From assembly GCA_026706845.1 (NCBI GenBank), contig JAPOXY010000085.1, forward strand, positions 1-44,329: a DNA stretch of 44,329 nt, in the 5' to 3' direction. The notes beneath the pieces are model-generated. The model saw only the letters and a program-made list of their open reading frames with translations. It ran no database searches and was not told the origin of the DNA. Each line of letters opens with the position of its first letter. The stretch's first letter is position 1. Below are positions 8,945 through 15,652 of this stretch, piece by piece. Source of the stretch: Gemmatimonadota bacterium (GTDB lineage Bacteria; Latescibacterota; UBA2968). The position numbers and the translations under genes were made by a program.

Positions 8945-9421
8945 CTATTTTATCCCCAAATCGATTTCGTAAGCCATTATCACTCTGCGCTTGCCCAGGT
9001 ACGCGATTTCTTCCATGCGAGACCATCCGAGTTTCTCGTAATAATTCGGTAGTGTTCCGGATGTGTACAGATAGAGTATCGGCCTGTTCAGCTTTCGGGT
9101 CTCTGCAATCGCACCCGCAATTAGCAATGCGCCTGCACCCCGGCGTCGAAAATTCGGAAATACGAATAATTGTGCTAACCAGGGTGCAATATCAGGACGG
9201 AGTGGCAGATCGTTTTCGATTACGTTTACGGAGCCGAGAACGGTTGCTTTTTCTACGGCTACGAGCGTGGTCGGCAGGCTCTCGGATTCGGCTGCGAAGT
9301 GGAGTAACTCGCGATATTCTTTTAGTGTGTTTCGACCTGTAAGAGGTCCCCACAGTTCAAATTGCGCCTCTGATAATGTGTCAATGGCATCGAGGTGATG
9401 TTTGATATTCTCGATTTGCAT
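8945..9421 (-). CDS. GNAT family N-acetyltransferase
   Basis: This 158-residue cytoplasmic protein has the single-domain GNAT layout. The acetyl-CoA pyrophosphate-binding motif is FRRRGAGALLI after the strand APWLAQLFVFP (about residues 82-104). A C-terminal YEKLGW motif (about 129-134) is the usual GNAT end signature. It would transfer an acetyl group from acetyl-CoA to an amine, but the acceptor cannot be predicted. It is monocistronic by position. A 10-bp inverted repeat lies 38-63 bp upstream of the start. Confidence 0.9.
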   Translation of the reverse strand: MQIENIKHHLDAIDTLSEAQFELWGPLTGRNTLKEYRELLHFAAESESLPTTLVAVEKATVLGSVNVIENDLPLRPDIAPWLAQLFVFPNFRRRGAGALLIAGAIAETRKLNRPILYLYTSGTLPNYYEKLGWSRMEEIAYLGKRRVIMAYEIDLGIK

Positions 9422-9458
9422 GGCTTATTAAGACAGGCTATTCCACATTCGTTTTTAC

Positions 9459-9484
9459 GGTACCACAATAGAATTTGTAGTACC
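9459..9484. promoter_or_regulatory. 10-bp inverted repeat upstream of the GNAT gene
   Basis: GGTACCACAA (9459-9468) faces TTGTAGTACC (9475-9484) across a 6-bp spacer with one mismatch. It lies between the DUF2442-like gene and the GNAT gene. With no T-tract after it on either strand it looks more like a dimeric operator than a terminator. The repeat is visible; the role is inferred. Confidence 0.4.
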
Positions 9485-9544
9485 TGTGCTGTCGCAATCC
9501 AAATTCCTCATTTTTTCTCATAAGCACATTGGAGTTCCTCTGCG

Positions 9545-9847
9545 TTAGCCCTCCGTCTCGACGAGAGACCAGCGCTCGCTCAGGCGCTTAAGTTCAGGAA
9601 GATGCTCAGGCCAATCGTGTAAAGTAGCTGGGTCAAAATCAGCCCCATTCGGCCATACCAGAGTATGGACCTCTGGATCAATCCGCACTTGGTTGAATAA
9701 GGATAAATCCCGAAGAGGCCCAAATAATTCACCTTCCAATATGGTCTGGAAATCAATCATCTGTTCCGTATCATCGTCAAAACAAACGCGAAGCGTATAG
9801 GGTGCGTGTATTTCAAAAAATATTACGCGATATATGGGATGATGCAT
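9545..9847 (-). CDS. DUF2442-like protein, second gene of a two-gene pair
   Basis: This small protein of about 100 residues starts at the ATG at 9847 (HHPIYRVIFF), which has AAGGAG a few bases upstream. A GTG-type start further upstream at 9913 would overlap the previous gene and is rejected. Features typical of DUF2442 are YTLRVCFDDDTEQMIDF, ILEGELFGPLRD, and a C-terminal VWPNGADFDPATLHDW. It follows the DUF4160-like gene after 11 bp. DUF4160 and DUF2442 genes often travel as a pair with toxin-antitoxin-like distribution. The biochemical function is not established, and nothing here shows which member would be the toxin. Confidence 0.85.
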   Translation of the reverse strand: MHHPIYRVIFFEIHAPYTLRVCFDDDTEQMIDFQTILEGELFGPLRDLSLFNQVRIDPEVHTLVWPNGADFDPATLHDWPEHLPELKRLSERWSLVETEG

Positions 9848-9858
9848 GTCGATCTCCT

Positions 9859-10128
9859 TTATTGAAGAGGATCTATTTTGAAAGGTGCTCGACCTGATTG
9901 TAATCGTTCCCAATCTGCCAGTAATTCTTCATGGTGTAACTCTATCCAGGCCTCAATTAGACGCTGCTGGCGCCGTGGAAGTTGACCCGCAATCAACTCA
10001 ATGGTATCAATGGCATATACCCCAACGTCTCCTTGATAATAAGCGTGAAAATGAGGTCGGTGATGAGGTGCATTAGGCTCAGCATACATACGTATTATGA
10101 TGCCGAAAAATCGGGCAATCTCTGGCAT
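9859..10128 (-). CDS. DUF4160-like protein, first gene of a two-gene pair
   Basis: This is an 89-residue protein starting at 10128 (PEIARFFGIIIRMY), with AAGGAG seven bases before the ATG. An in-frame codon at 10152 is rejected because it lies upstream of that site. The DUF4160 signature is clear: PEIARFFGIIIRMYAEP, HHRPHFHAYY and GQLPRRQQRLIEAW. The family is small and widespread and often sits beside a DUF2442 gene, as here. No catalytic mechanism is known. A candidate promoter lies just upstream. Confidence 0.87.
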   Translation of the reverse strand: MPEIARFFGIIIRMYAEPNAPHHRPHFHAYYQGDVGVYAIDTIELIAGQLPRRQQRLIEAWIELHHEELLADWERLQSGRAPFKIDPLQ

Positions 10129-10152
10129 TACACTCCTTTTCCATCCTATCAA

Positions 10153-10181
10153 AGTGTACTATTACGAATCAAAATCATCAA
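10153..10181 (-). promoter_or_regulatory. Candidate promoter for the DUF4160/DUF2442 pair
   Basis: On the minus strand TTGATG (10176-10181) and TACACT (10153-10158) are separated by 17 bp. The start codon at 10128 would then have a leader of about 20 nt containing the AAGGAG site. Only three of the six -10 bases are the most conserved ones, so this is a moderate match. Confidence 0.35.
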
Positions 10182-10292
10182 GAGAAATTCTGAGTCAACA
10201 GATTTTTGTGTATGCTCGTTTAACGGGTCACCGATGGAATGAGCTACCTGTTTGATTATTCAACTGAACCAATTGCACATATTTGGACAAGT

Positions 10293-11537
10293 TCACCTAT
10301 CTAATCCTTTACCCTCCATAAAAGATTTGAGCAGTTTTATACACTTATCCTGATTCTGCCTGTTAATATTACCAAATGTTACGTATTCTAAAGTACTAAA
10401 ACCCTGTTTATCGTGTGCGAATATACTTGCTCCTGCATGCAGAAGGAGTTTCAGACCTTCGATATTTCTTCGTTCTGCAGCCACCATTAATGGGGTTTTG
10501 CCCTGTTCATCGTTAAGCGCAAAGTCTGCACCGTGACCCAATAGCATTTTAGTAGCTTGCGTGCGGTCATATAATAGAGCAAATAGCAAGGGCGTTCTCC
10601 CCAATGGATCTCTCTGATTAACATTTATTTTGTTGTTTAACAATGTCTTTAACAATGTTGTGTCGCCCGCGCCAGCAGCCAGATGCAAGATATATCTCTC
10701 ATCTACGCCCTGTCTCAAGATTTTTCGCACGAGTTCTACATCATTTGATTCAATAATTTTCTGAAGAACGGTCTTTCCTCTTTCATCTATAGTGTTGATT
10801 TCGACAAGCGAAAGGTCTGCGCCATGATCCAATAGCATTTCAGCACATTGCGTGCGATCATATAATAGAGCAAATAGCAGTGGCGTTCTCCCCAATGGAT
10901 CCTTTTGATTGATATTTATTTTATTTTTTAAGAATGTCTTTAACAATGTTGTGTCGCCTACACTGGCAGCCAGATGTACGATATATCTTTCATCCACACC
11001 ACGTCTTAAAACTGTTCGCACGAGTTCTACATCATTTGATTCAATAATTCTCTGAAGAACGGTCCTACCTTTTTTGTCTATAGTGTTAATTTTGATTCCG
11101 TACTTTAATAATAAATCTACCATTTCGAAGTCTTCCCGTTCAAAGGCTATAAATACAGGAAGCTCGTCTTCACTATTGGGAGCCGATGGATTAGCCCCAT
11201 TTTTTAGCAAAATTTTAGCACTGTTCACATGTCCTTTATTGACTGCTGCAATCAATGCCGTTTGGTCGAAATGATCTTTGGCATGAATCTCAGCATGAGA
11301 TTCGAGCAGCATGTTTATGATGTGCTCATGACCATTCAGAGCTGCGTAAATGAGAGGTGTTCTTCCAAATCTATCCCGCTCATTTATATTTACGCCTTTC
11401 TTTAGTAAGTTTTTTACTTTGGTGGTATCTCCGATCTCTGCCGCGATATTCAACTCATTCCCCATTATATTTTGTGTATTACAAAAAAAGAGAATTGAAA
11501 AACTTCCCAGAGTTCTCAGGATAAATCTTGAATACAT
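10293..11537 (-). CDS. Exported ankyrin-repeat protein with an internal tandem duplication
   Basis: This 414-residue protein has an N-terminal hydrophobic signal (about residues 1-25) followed by ankyrin repeats to the C-terminus. Repeats read as GRTPLIYAALNGHEHIINML, DQTALIAAVNKGH and GKTPLMVAAERRNIEGLKLL. The start at 11537 has AAGGAG seven bases upstream; an ATG-led extension to 11633 reads through the remains of another gene in a shifted frame and is rejected. A 291-bp stretch (11090-10800) is repeated directly after itself (10799-10509). The encoded 97-residue blocks differ at few positions, so the duplication looks recent. Ankyrin repeats mediate protein binding; the partner is unknown. 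The gene looks more AT-rich than its neighbours, which fits acquisition by transfer. Confidence 0.85.
   Translation of the reverse strand: MYSRFILRTLGSFSILFFCNTQNIMGNELNIAAEIGDTTKVKNLLKKGVNINERDRFGRTPLIYAALNGHEHIINMLLESHAEIHAKDHFDQTALIAAVNKGHVNSAKILLKNGANPSAPNSEDELPVFIAFEREDFEMVDLLLKYGIKINTIDKKGRTVLQRIIESNDVELVRTVLRRGVDERYIVHLAASVGDTTLLKTFLKNKININQKDPLGRTPLLFALLYDRTQCAEMLLDHGADLSLVEINTIDERGKTVLQKIIESNDVELVRKILRQGVDERYILHLAAGAGDTTLLKTLLNNKINVNQRDPLGRTPLLFALLYDRTQATKMLLGHGADFALNDEQGKTPLMVAAERRNIEGLKLLLHAGASIFAHDKQGFSTLEYVTFGNINRQNQDKCIKLLKSFMEGKGLDR
10509..11090 (-). repeat. Tandem 2 x 291-bp duplication inside the ankyrin gene
   Basis: Copy 1 spans 11090-10800 and copy 2 spans 10799-10509, abutting exactly. 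Each encodes 97 residues beginning INTID and holding DPLGRTPLLFALLYDRTQ. The frame is preserved. Confidence 0.85.
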
Positions 11538-11546
11538 GGTCTTTCT

Positions 11547-11646
11547 CCTTACGACGCGATATAATTTTTTGCGCCTCGCCAAAAGCTGCTTCAAATTCCT
11601 TTTCACGCTCTGGCTTAACGTCCCATATTGCAACTTCTAAAATCAT
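11547..11646 (-). pseudogene. Truncated antibiotic-biosynthesis-monooxygenase-like gene start
   Basis: From an ATG at 11646, preceded by AAGGAACAG, the minus strand reads about 33 codons beginning ILEVAIWDVKPEREKEFEAA and then FGEAQKII. This is the usual N-terminus of small ABM (dimeric alpha-beta barrel) proteins. Around 11547 the match ends, the ankyrin gene's ribosome binding site appears, and the rest of the ABM domain (about 60 residues) is absent. The same segment recurs at 8840-8868. It appears to be a gene cut by the arrival of the ankyrin gene. Confidence 0.7.
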
Positions 11647-11689
11647 TTTCTGTTCCTTTTGTTTGTTGAGATGTCAGCCGACAAATTTC

Positions 11690-11732
11690 TCAAAAATAAA
11701 AGATTCCCGCTAAATAGCCTATTCAGCGGGAA
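11690..11732 (-). terminator. Rho-independent terminator of the P-loop kinase gene
   Basis: TTCCCGCT (11704-11711) pairs with AGCGGGAA (11725-11732). The stem continues with AATA/TATT after one mismatch and closes on a 3-nt loop. On the minus strand it is followed by TCTTTTATTTTT. The kinase stop codon (11723-11725) lies within the stem. Confidence 0.8.
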
Positions 11733-12343
11733 CTCCTGAGTATTGATAAGCACCTTTGGGTTAGCTCTGCTAAATTAGATTGTTGAACATCTACGAGAAT
11801 GAAACCATGTTGGTTGACGATTTCAATCATCTGTGCGTTATAGACGAGCGTGCGTTCCAGAAACTTATCAATCATTCTTCGTTCCCGAAGCGACTTCGAA
11901 TGATACAGGCTTTCATCGCGAATCCTCTGCCGAAAAACCTCCTCACTCCCTGTAAGCCATAATGCAGAAATATTTGCGAAGTTCAGGGTTGCTACAAGTT
12001 CGGGCCATAGCGCTGATCCTTCTATGATTAATCCCCCTCGGGAAGGATCATTGATGTGAGACGCGACAATTTCCTCAACTTTTGGCCATACATTGACCCT
12101 GTAGTGGTGGAGTACATCTTTGATTAGTTCGTCAACTGATAGGGAGAGATAGTGTTCCGCCACATGGTCGGGTACCTTTTCTGGTGCGGGTCGCCATGGT
12201 CGGCCAGGATGACGGGCAAGTGTGTCTGTGGAGATTCGGTTCCACCCCAGATTTTCGGCTATCGACTCGGATAGGGCCGACTTTCCTGAGTGGGATGAGC
12301 CGCCGATGAGAATTACTCTTAAGTGGGTAGGTACATCACGCAT
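11723..12343 (-). CDS. P-loop nucleotide kinase-like protein (AAA_33/zeta-like fold)
   Basis: This protein of about 206 residues has a clear Walker A (GGSSHSGKS, residues 14-22) and an early STDTL strand, as in P-loop small-molecule kinases. A lid-like region, RQRIRDESLYHSKSLRERR, holds several basic residues (about 140-158). The pattern resembles 2-phosphoglycerate-kinase-like or zeta-toxin-like kinases, but the phosphate acceptor cannot be identified. The ATG at 12343 is preferred to a GTG at 12403 that would overlap the upstream permease fragment; neither has a strong ribosome binding site. The gene ends in a good terminator. Confidence 0.75.
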   Translation of the reverse strand: MRDVPTHLRVILIGGSSHSGKSALSESIAENLGWNRISTDTLARHPGRPWRPAPEKVPDHVAEHYLSLSVDELIKDVLHHYRVNVWPKVEEIVASHINDPSRGGLIIEGSALWPELVATLNFANISALWLTGSEEVFRQRIRDESLYHSKSLRERRMIDKFLERTLVYNAQMIEIVNQHGFILVDVQQSNLAELTQRCLSILRSSR

Positions 12344-12399
12344 AATTTTTATTGTTCGAGCATGTGAAAAAAGTGTCCTTGAAGTCTTTATCGCTCTGT

Positions 12400-13335
12400 T
12401 CACTCGTAACGCAGCGCGTCAACCGGATTTCTGCGCGCATTCTTTAAGATGAGAAATCCTACGGTGGTCCCGGTAATGAACAGGGTTAATAATCCCGTGC
12501 CCGCAAATAGGGTGATTTCCGCCTGTGTTCGATAGGCAAATGATTCTAACCATTGGCGAATGCTCCAGTAGGCGATGGGGAGAGCAATCGCATTTGATAT
12601 AACGACCAGGAACAAAAATTCTTTTAAGAATAATCGCAAGATATTGTACTCTGAGGCACCTAATACCTTTCGGATTCCAATTTCTTTTGTGCGTCGCTCA
12701 ACCATGAATGAGACCAGGCCAAGTAGTCCCAAACAAGAGATGAGAATGGCCAATGCAGAGAATGCGCTGAAAACATGACTCAACTGAATTTCTTTCGCAT
12801 AGTTTGTGTGGTCCAGTTTTTCGTCTAAAAATGCATAGGTAAAAGGTCGTTCGGGTAGTAGTTCCTTCCACATTTGTCCAATAAATTGAAGGGTTTCACG
12901 CATATTTTGAGGGGCAATTTTGAGATACAGAAATTTCATCGAACCCTGTCGGAAGACCAGGGTGCGAAAGGATTGATTAAATTGGAGCAGGCGAGCTGTT
13001 GCGCGACCTTTTGGCGATAGTGGATGAATATTTCCAGATACCTGCAATGCGAAATGATCATCCCAAATATCCTGGCGAGGATTGAACAGCGAGGTGATAC
13101 TCCCTGTTTGTGGATCAATAGATGCTATGTCGCTTCCCTTATGCTTATTGCATAATGAACATGAAAGCGCGAGATTTTCAGAGATTGTTTGCCCACCGTG
13201 TTTTTGGGCAATGATGTGATCAATTTGGTGTGTAGAAAATGAAAATGATTGTGGAATAAGACAGTATTCGCATAGTTCATTAGCACGTTCAATAACCTGA
13301 CTACGCAGATTGGTGGGAATATATGATGAACTCAT
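12400..13335 (-). CDS. Chimeric ORF: HNH endonuclease fused to an FtsX/MacB permease C-terminus
   Basis: Residues 1 to about 122 are an HNH nuclease domain: a zinc pair C22/C25, the core HQIDH (36-40), N54 and a second pair C59/C62 followed by NKHK. Residues from about 125 to 311 match the C-terminal part of the neighbouring permeases: MKFLYLKI, LPERPFTYAFLDEKLD, RRTKEIGIRKVLGAS (215-229), three membrane helices and the final NPVDALRYE. The switch occurs near 12,965 inside what should be the end of the HNH domain (GRATARLLQFNQ). About 600 permease residues are missing. The ORF remains open across the join. The nuclease half looks complete in its active site; the permease half cannot transport alone. 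The HNH start overlaps the upstream gene's stop by one base. Confidence 0.85.
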   Translation of the reverse strand: MSSSYIPTNLRSQVIERANELCEYCLIPQSFSFSTHQIDHIIAQKHGGQTISENLALSCSLCNKHKGSDIASIDPQTGSITSLFNPRQDIWDDHFALQVSGNIHPLSPKGRATARLLQFNQSFRTLVFRQGSMKFLYLKIAPQNMRETLQFIGQMWKELLPERPFTYAFLDEKLDHTNYAKEIQLSHVFSAFSALAILISCLGLLGLVSFMVERRTKEIGIRKVLGASEYNILRLFLKEFLFLVVISNAIALPIAYWSIRQWLESFAYRTQAEITLFAGTGLLTLFITGTTVGFLILKNARRNPVDALRYE

Positions 13336-13682
13336 TAGGTCTTGAGCTTTAAGGCAGCGTTTGCTTTGGCTAACCGAATCAGATGTTCAAGATATTCATA
13401 GTGTGCCCATTCTTTTTCTTCTTCGGGCTGCAATCCCTCAGTGCGATTCTTTTTTAGCAAAGCGTCAATTCGTTTTTGTAATCTATCTGATGGTCGAAGT
13501 TCTATAATTTCTTCGGCAGAAGGAAGGGCGATCAGCTTTTCTAATATCTCCGAAGCATCTTCAAAGGTCGAATGCGCATTTGCATCAATTTTGCGAAGTC
13601 CAAGTTCTATAATTTCGGCGTGATCTTCTCTATCGCGCAACCGCGCGGCCAGATCGTCGGGAATATCCATCGTGATTTTCAT
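13335..13682 (-). CDS. Small alpha-helical protein coupled to the HNH gene
   Basis: This 115-residue protein has no recognised domain. It begins KITMDIPDDLAARLRDREDH, which resembles an antitoxin-like DNA-binding N-terminus, and continues as a charged helical region (ILEKLIALPSAEEIIELRPS, then EEEKEWAHYEYLEHLIRLAK). Its TAA stop overlaps the ATG of the HNH gene (TAATG), so the two are translated together. Proteins of this kind often precede HNH genes. A role as antitoxin or cofactor of the nuclease is a guess from this pairing. Confidence 0.7.
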   Translation of the reverse strand: MKITMDIPDDLAARLRDREDHAEIIELGLRKIDANAHSTFEDASEILEKLIALPSAEEIIELRPSDRLQKRIDALLKKNRTEGLQPEEEKEWAHYEYLEHLIRLAKANAALKLKT

Positions 13683-13727
13683 GATAGACCTCTTGATGTT
13701 TGCGGCGCAATACGGCTATTTCCCTAT

Positions 13728-13755
13728 AAAATAATCAATAATAACCGTTTTTCAA
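13728..13755 (-). promoter_or_regulatory. Candidate promoter of the HNH gene pair
   Basis: On the minus strand TTGAAA (13750-13755) and TATTTT (13728-13733) are separated by 16 bp. The leader to the ATG at 13682 would be about 39 nt. The region 13683-13980 holds no gene otherwise. Confidence 0.35.
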
Positions 13756-13916
13756 GGCTGAACTTTTTTCAGAGTGAACAAAGTCAGGCGCATTGCCTGT
13801 TATTTTGTAAAAATGCTTGTACGCTCACATCAGTAAAGAAAAAGTATTTTAATGTGCCACAGAGCTTTCAGCCTGCGGTAGAGGGACTCGATCTTCAAAG
13901 AAGTCTTAGCCTTTCC

Positions 13917-13948
13917 GTTCACTTATAACGTAACGTAGCGTGTCAACT
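13917..13948 (-). pseudogene. Relic of an FtsX/MacB permease 3' end
   Basis: The plus-strand sequence matches the last codons of intact permeases (compare 12396-12424 and 21982-22010). On the minus strand it reads VDTLRY, against VDALRYE in the paralogues. A 5-bp tandem duplication (TAACGTAACG) shifts the frame. No permease body is left upstream; the metallophosphoesterase gene ends about 30 bp away. Confidence 0.6.
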
Positions 13949-13980
13949 TAAAAATTGCTGATTCTCACACTTAGAGTTAG

Positions 13981-14730
13981 CTACTCCCGAAAGTGTTTGA
14001 TTATCCATTCGCTCGCCGGATGTCTGATCTGGATCAGTTGATCAATAACCGCTGCCTGGTCGTAGTCCACACGCCGAAAATGGATCTGGTAACCTGATTC
14101 ATCTGATTCCAAAATCACATAGCTTGCACGAAGGTCTGGGGGATGTGGATTACTCACAGAGCCGATGTTAATTGCTCGACGGCCATTGACCATTACATCT
14201 AAGGTGCGGTGGTGATGGCCTCCTATGATCAAGTCTGCATCGCAGTCGCCCAGCACAAGCGCGAGTTCCTCTTCGTTTAGACCTGCCTTGATACCCAGGC
14301 CGTCATCTCGCCCGGGTGCAGAGTGAACAGCAAGGACTCGCGTTCCGTCTGGCAGATTGGCTTCTATCTCAAGAGGCAACTCAGACAACCAGTTCAACCA
14401 ACCTGCATTTGTTATGGCACCTTGAGTCCACGAAAAAGTTGCTGCACACTCTACAAGCGCCGTCAATTTGCTTGGGTCTTTCGCGGCTTCCTGCATCGAC
14501 GGTGGGGGACGGTCAACAGCGAAGACATAACGATCTGTGTTGCCACGGATGATCCTGGTGTTTGGCAATGCGGAAACGCGTTCGAGAACTTCGACTGGAC
14601 AGGGTCCCAATGCTACAAGATCTCCGAGGATCCAATACTCATCGAATGGCTCCGAATTTGCTATGTCCTTGAGAACGGCATCAAGAGCAATGATATTTCC
14701 GTGAATGTCAGAAAAAATGGCGATTCTCAT
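13981..14730 (-). CDS. YfcE-like metallophosphoesterase
   Basis: This 249-residue cytoplasmic protein is in the calcineurin-like phosphoesterase superfamily. Metal-binding motifs are in order: D8 and H10 in FSDIHGN, D37 in ILGDLVALGP, RGNTD (N64), and a late GGHHHRTLD. NIGSVSNPHP is also typical of the YfcE/MJ0936 subfamily. Members hydrolyse phosphodiesters or phosphomonoesters; the substrate here is unknown. It starts 15 bp after the NUDIX gene stop, with AAGGAA upstream of the ATG, so the two probably form an operon that acts on phosphate compounds. Confidence 0.9.
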   Translation of the reverse strand: MRIAIFSDIHGNIIALDAVLKDIANSEPFDEYWILGDLVALGPCPVEVLERVSALPNTRIIRGNTDRYVFAVDRPPPSMQEAAKDPSKLTALVECAATFSWTQGAITNAGWLNWLSELPLEIEANLPDGTRVLAVHSAPGRDDGLGIKAGLNEEELALVLGDCDADLIIGGHHHRTLDVMVNGRRAINIGSVSNPHPPDLRASYVILESDESGYQIHFRRVDYDQAAVIDQLIQIRHPASEWIIKHFRE

Positions 14731-14745
14731 ACACAGTTCCTTGGG

Positions 14746-15309
14746 CTATTCTTTTATTACCGAAACGCCGTCAACTTCGATTTTCTCTCCGACCTGTCCT
14801 ATTTCAGTGAAATACTGTTCATAAAAGTCACTGGGCGATAAACCTGAACGGCTCAACATGTCGTATATCTCTCGGCGGCTCAGGTTCGGGGCCAGTGTCC
14901 AGACTCTGTCCTGTACGCAAGAAACGCCTGTGACCCCACGCAGAGCATCATCAATTCTTCGACGATGCCACCACGTAAACGGTTCGGGCAACTGATCTGG
15001 ACTGAAATAGCCAACATCTAAAACCTCGTTCGCTTGAGGTACCGGTTTGTCATTCTTCGGAATGGCCGCGTAAACGATCGCATGGTCACCGCCTGAGCGC
15101 CAGTTTGGACTTGAGTATATACCAACCAGGCGTACGAGATGGATGTCGATCCCCGTCTCCTCTTTGACTTCGCGTATCGCCGCTTGTGCAGTCGATTCGC
15201 CTGAATCAATTGCACCACCGGGTAATGCCCAGACCTCGACATCCTTCCGCTTAATGAGTAGAACTTGTCCGTCTGAGACAACTACTGCACTGGCTCCAAA
15301 ATTTGGCAC
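14746..15309 (-). CDS. NUDIX hydrolase
   Basis: This 187-residue protein contains a perfect Nudix box at residues 32-54 (G, five residues, E38, seven residues, then REVKEETGI). It would hydrolyse a nucleoside diphosphate linked to another moiety; the substrate is not predictable. After the Nudix domain (about 1-130) there is a C-terminal extension of about 55 residues, including SRREIYDMLSRSGLSPSDFY. The start is a GTG at 15309 with AAAGGAG about nine bases upstream. A degraded copy of its box region lies at 8751-8829. The gene is co-directional with the phosphoesterase gene. Confidence 0.92.
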   Translation of the reverse strand: MPNFGASAVVVSDGQVLLIKRKDVEVWALPGGAIDSGESTAQAAIREVKEETGIDIHLVRLVGIYSSPNWRSGGDHAIVYAAIPKNDKPVPQANEVLDVGYFSPDQLPEPFTWWHRRRIDDALRGVTGVSCVQDRVWTLAPNLSRREIYDMLSRSGLSPSDFYEQYFTEIGQVGEKIEVDGVSVIKE

Positions 15310-15473
15310 TGGTTTTTTCTCCTTTAATATTTTTGAGTCTTCTATCTATTGCATACACCTGAAATTGTCCAATAATTCAAATTTTTTGGCCTCTTCCCCG
15401 AACCTTTTGCGTTTTGAGAATATGCCAGCAATTTTAACCTGCGACAGTGGTTGAACAGAGTCCGATTTCATTC

Positions 15474-15505
15474 GAAGTAGTTCTTGAACATCACACCCTC
15501 CCGAT
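15474..15505 (-). pseudogene. Relic of an FtsX/MacB permease 5' end
   Basis: 15478-15498 nearly matches 19385-19405, the start region of the frameshifted permease gene. On the minus strand it reads GTG ATG TTC AAG AAC TAC (MFKNY), as in that gene, and then loses the match. It lies about 40 bp from the 3'-end relic of another permease, which mimics the spacing between intact permeases in the array. Confidence 0.6.
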
Positions 15506-15546
15506 AGGTCTTGCACTTAAACACCTTTCTGTGGGTTGTCCTTCTA

Positions 15547-15618
15547 ATTCACTCATAATGCAGCCCGGATGGCCTGAAAGCTGATAGTGCAGACTGCTGT
15601 TGTGAAAATCTTTAAAAT
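15547..15618 (-). pseudogene. Collapsed FtsX/MacB permease relic with two deletions
   Basis: The sequence joins three pieces of the 21986-24397 permease: its last codons (ACTCATAA-GCAGC), the segment CGGATGGC-TGAAAGCTGAT-GTGCAGA (22030-22056), and GTGCAGACTGCTGTTGTGAAA (22562 onwards). In the intact paralogue the first deleted stretch is bounded by GCAGC repeats and the second, about 512 bp, by GTGCAGA repeats. It can no longer encode a protein. Confidence 0.75.
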
Positions 15619-15652
15619 GGTTGGGTGGGCTTACAGGACGCAGGCTAACTGG

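Larger units (their letters stand above)
15310..15652. other. Gene-free gap holding collapsed permease relics
   Basis: No open gene is visible in these 343 bases. The stretch 15474-15618 carries recognisable permease fragments, listed separately. The rest (15310-15473, 15506-15546 and 15619-15652) shows nothing I can identify. Confidence 0.6.

Noticed and set aside
8932-8945. GTAGC/GCTAC hairpin as a terminator between YceI and GNAT genes
   Set aside because: The stem is only 5 bp and the following T-run is interrupted, so it is too weak to call.
11538-11633. 32-codon N-terminal extension of the ankyrin protein
   Set aside because: It reads a shifted frame of the truncated ABM-like gene and precedes the true ribosome site and signal peptide.
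12344-12403. GTG start extending the P-loop kinase by 20 codons
   Set aside because: It overlaps the end of the permease fragment and has no ribosome site; the extension lies before the conserved first strand.
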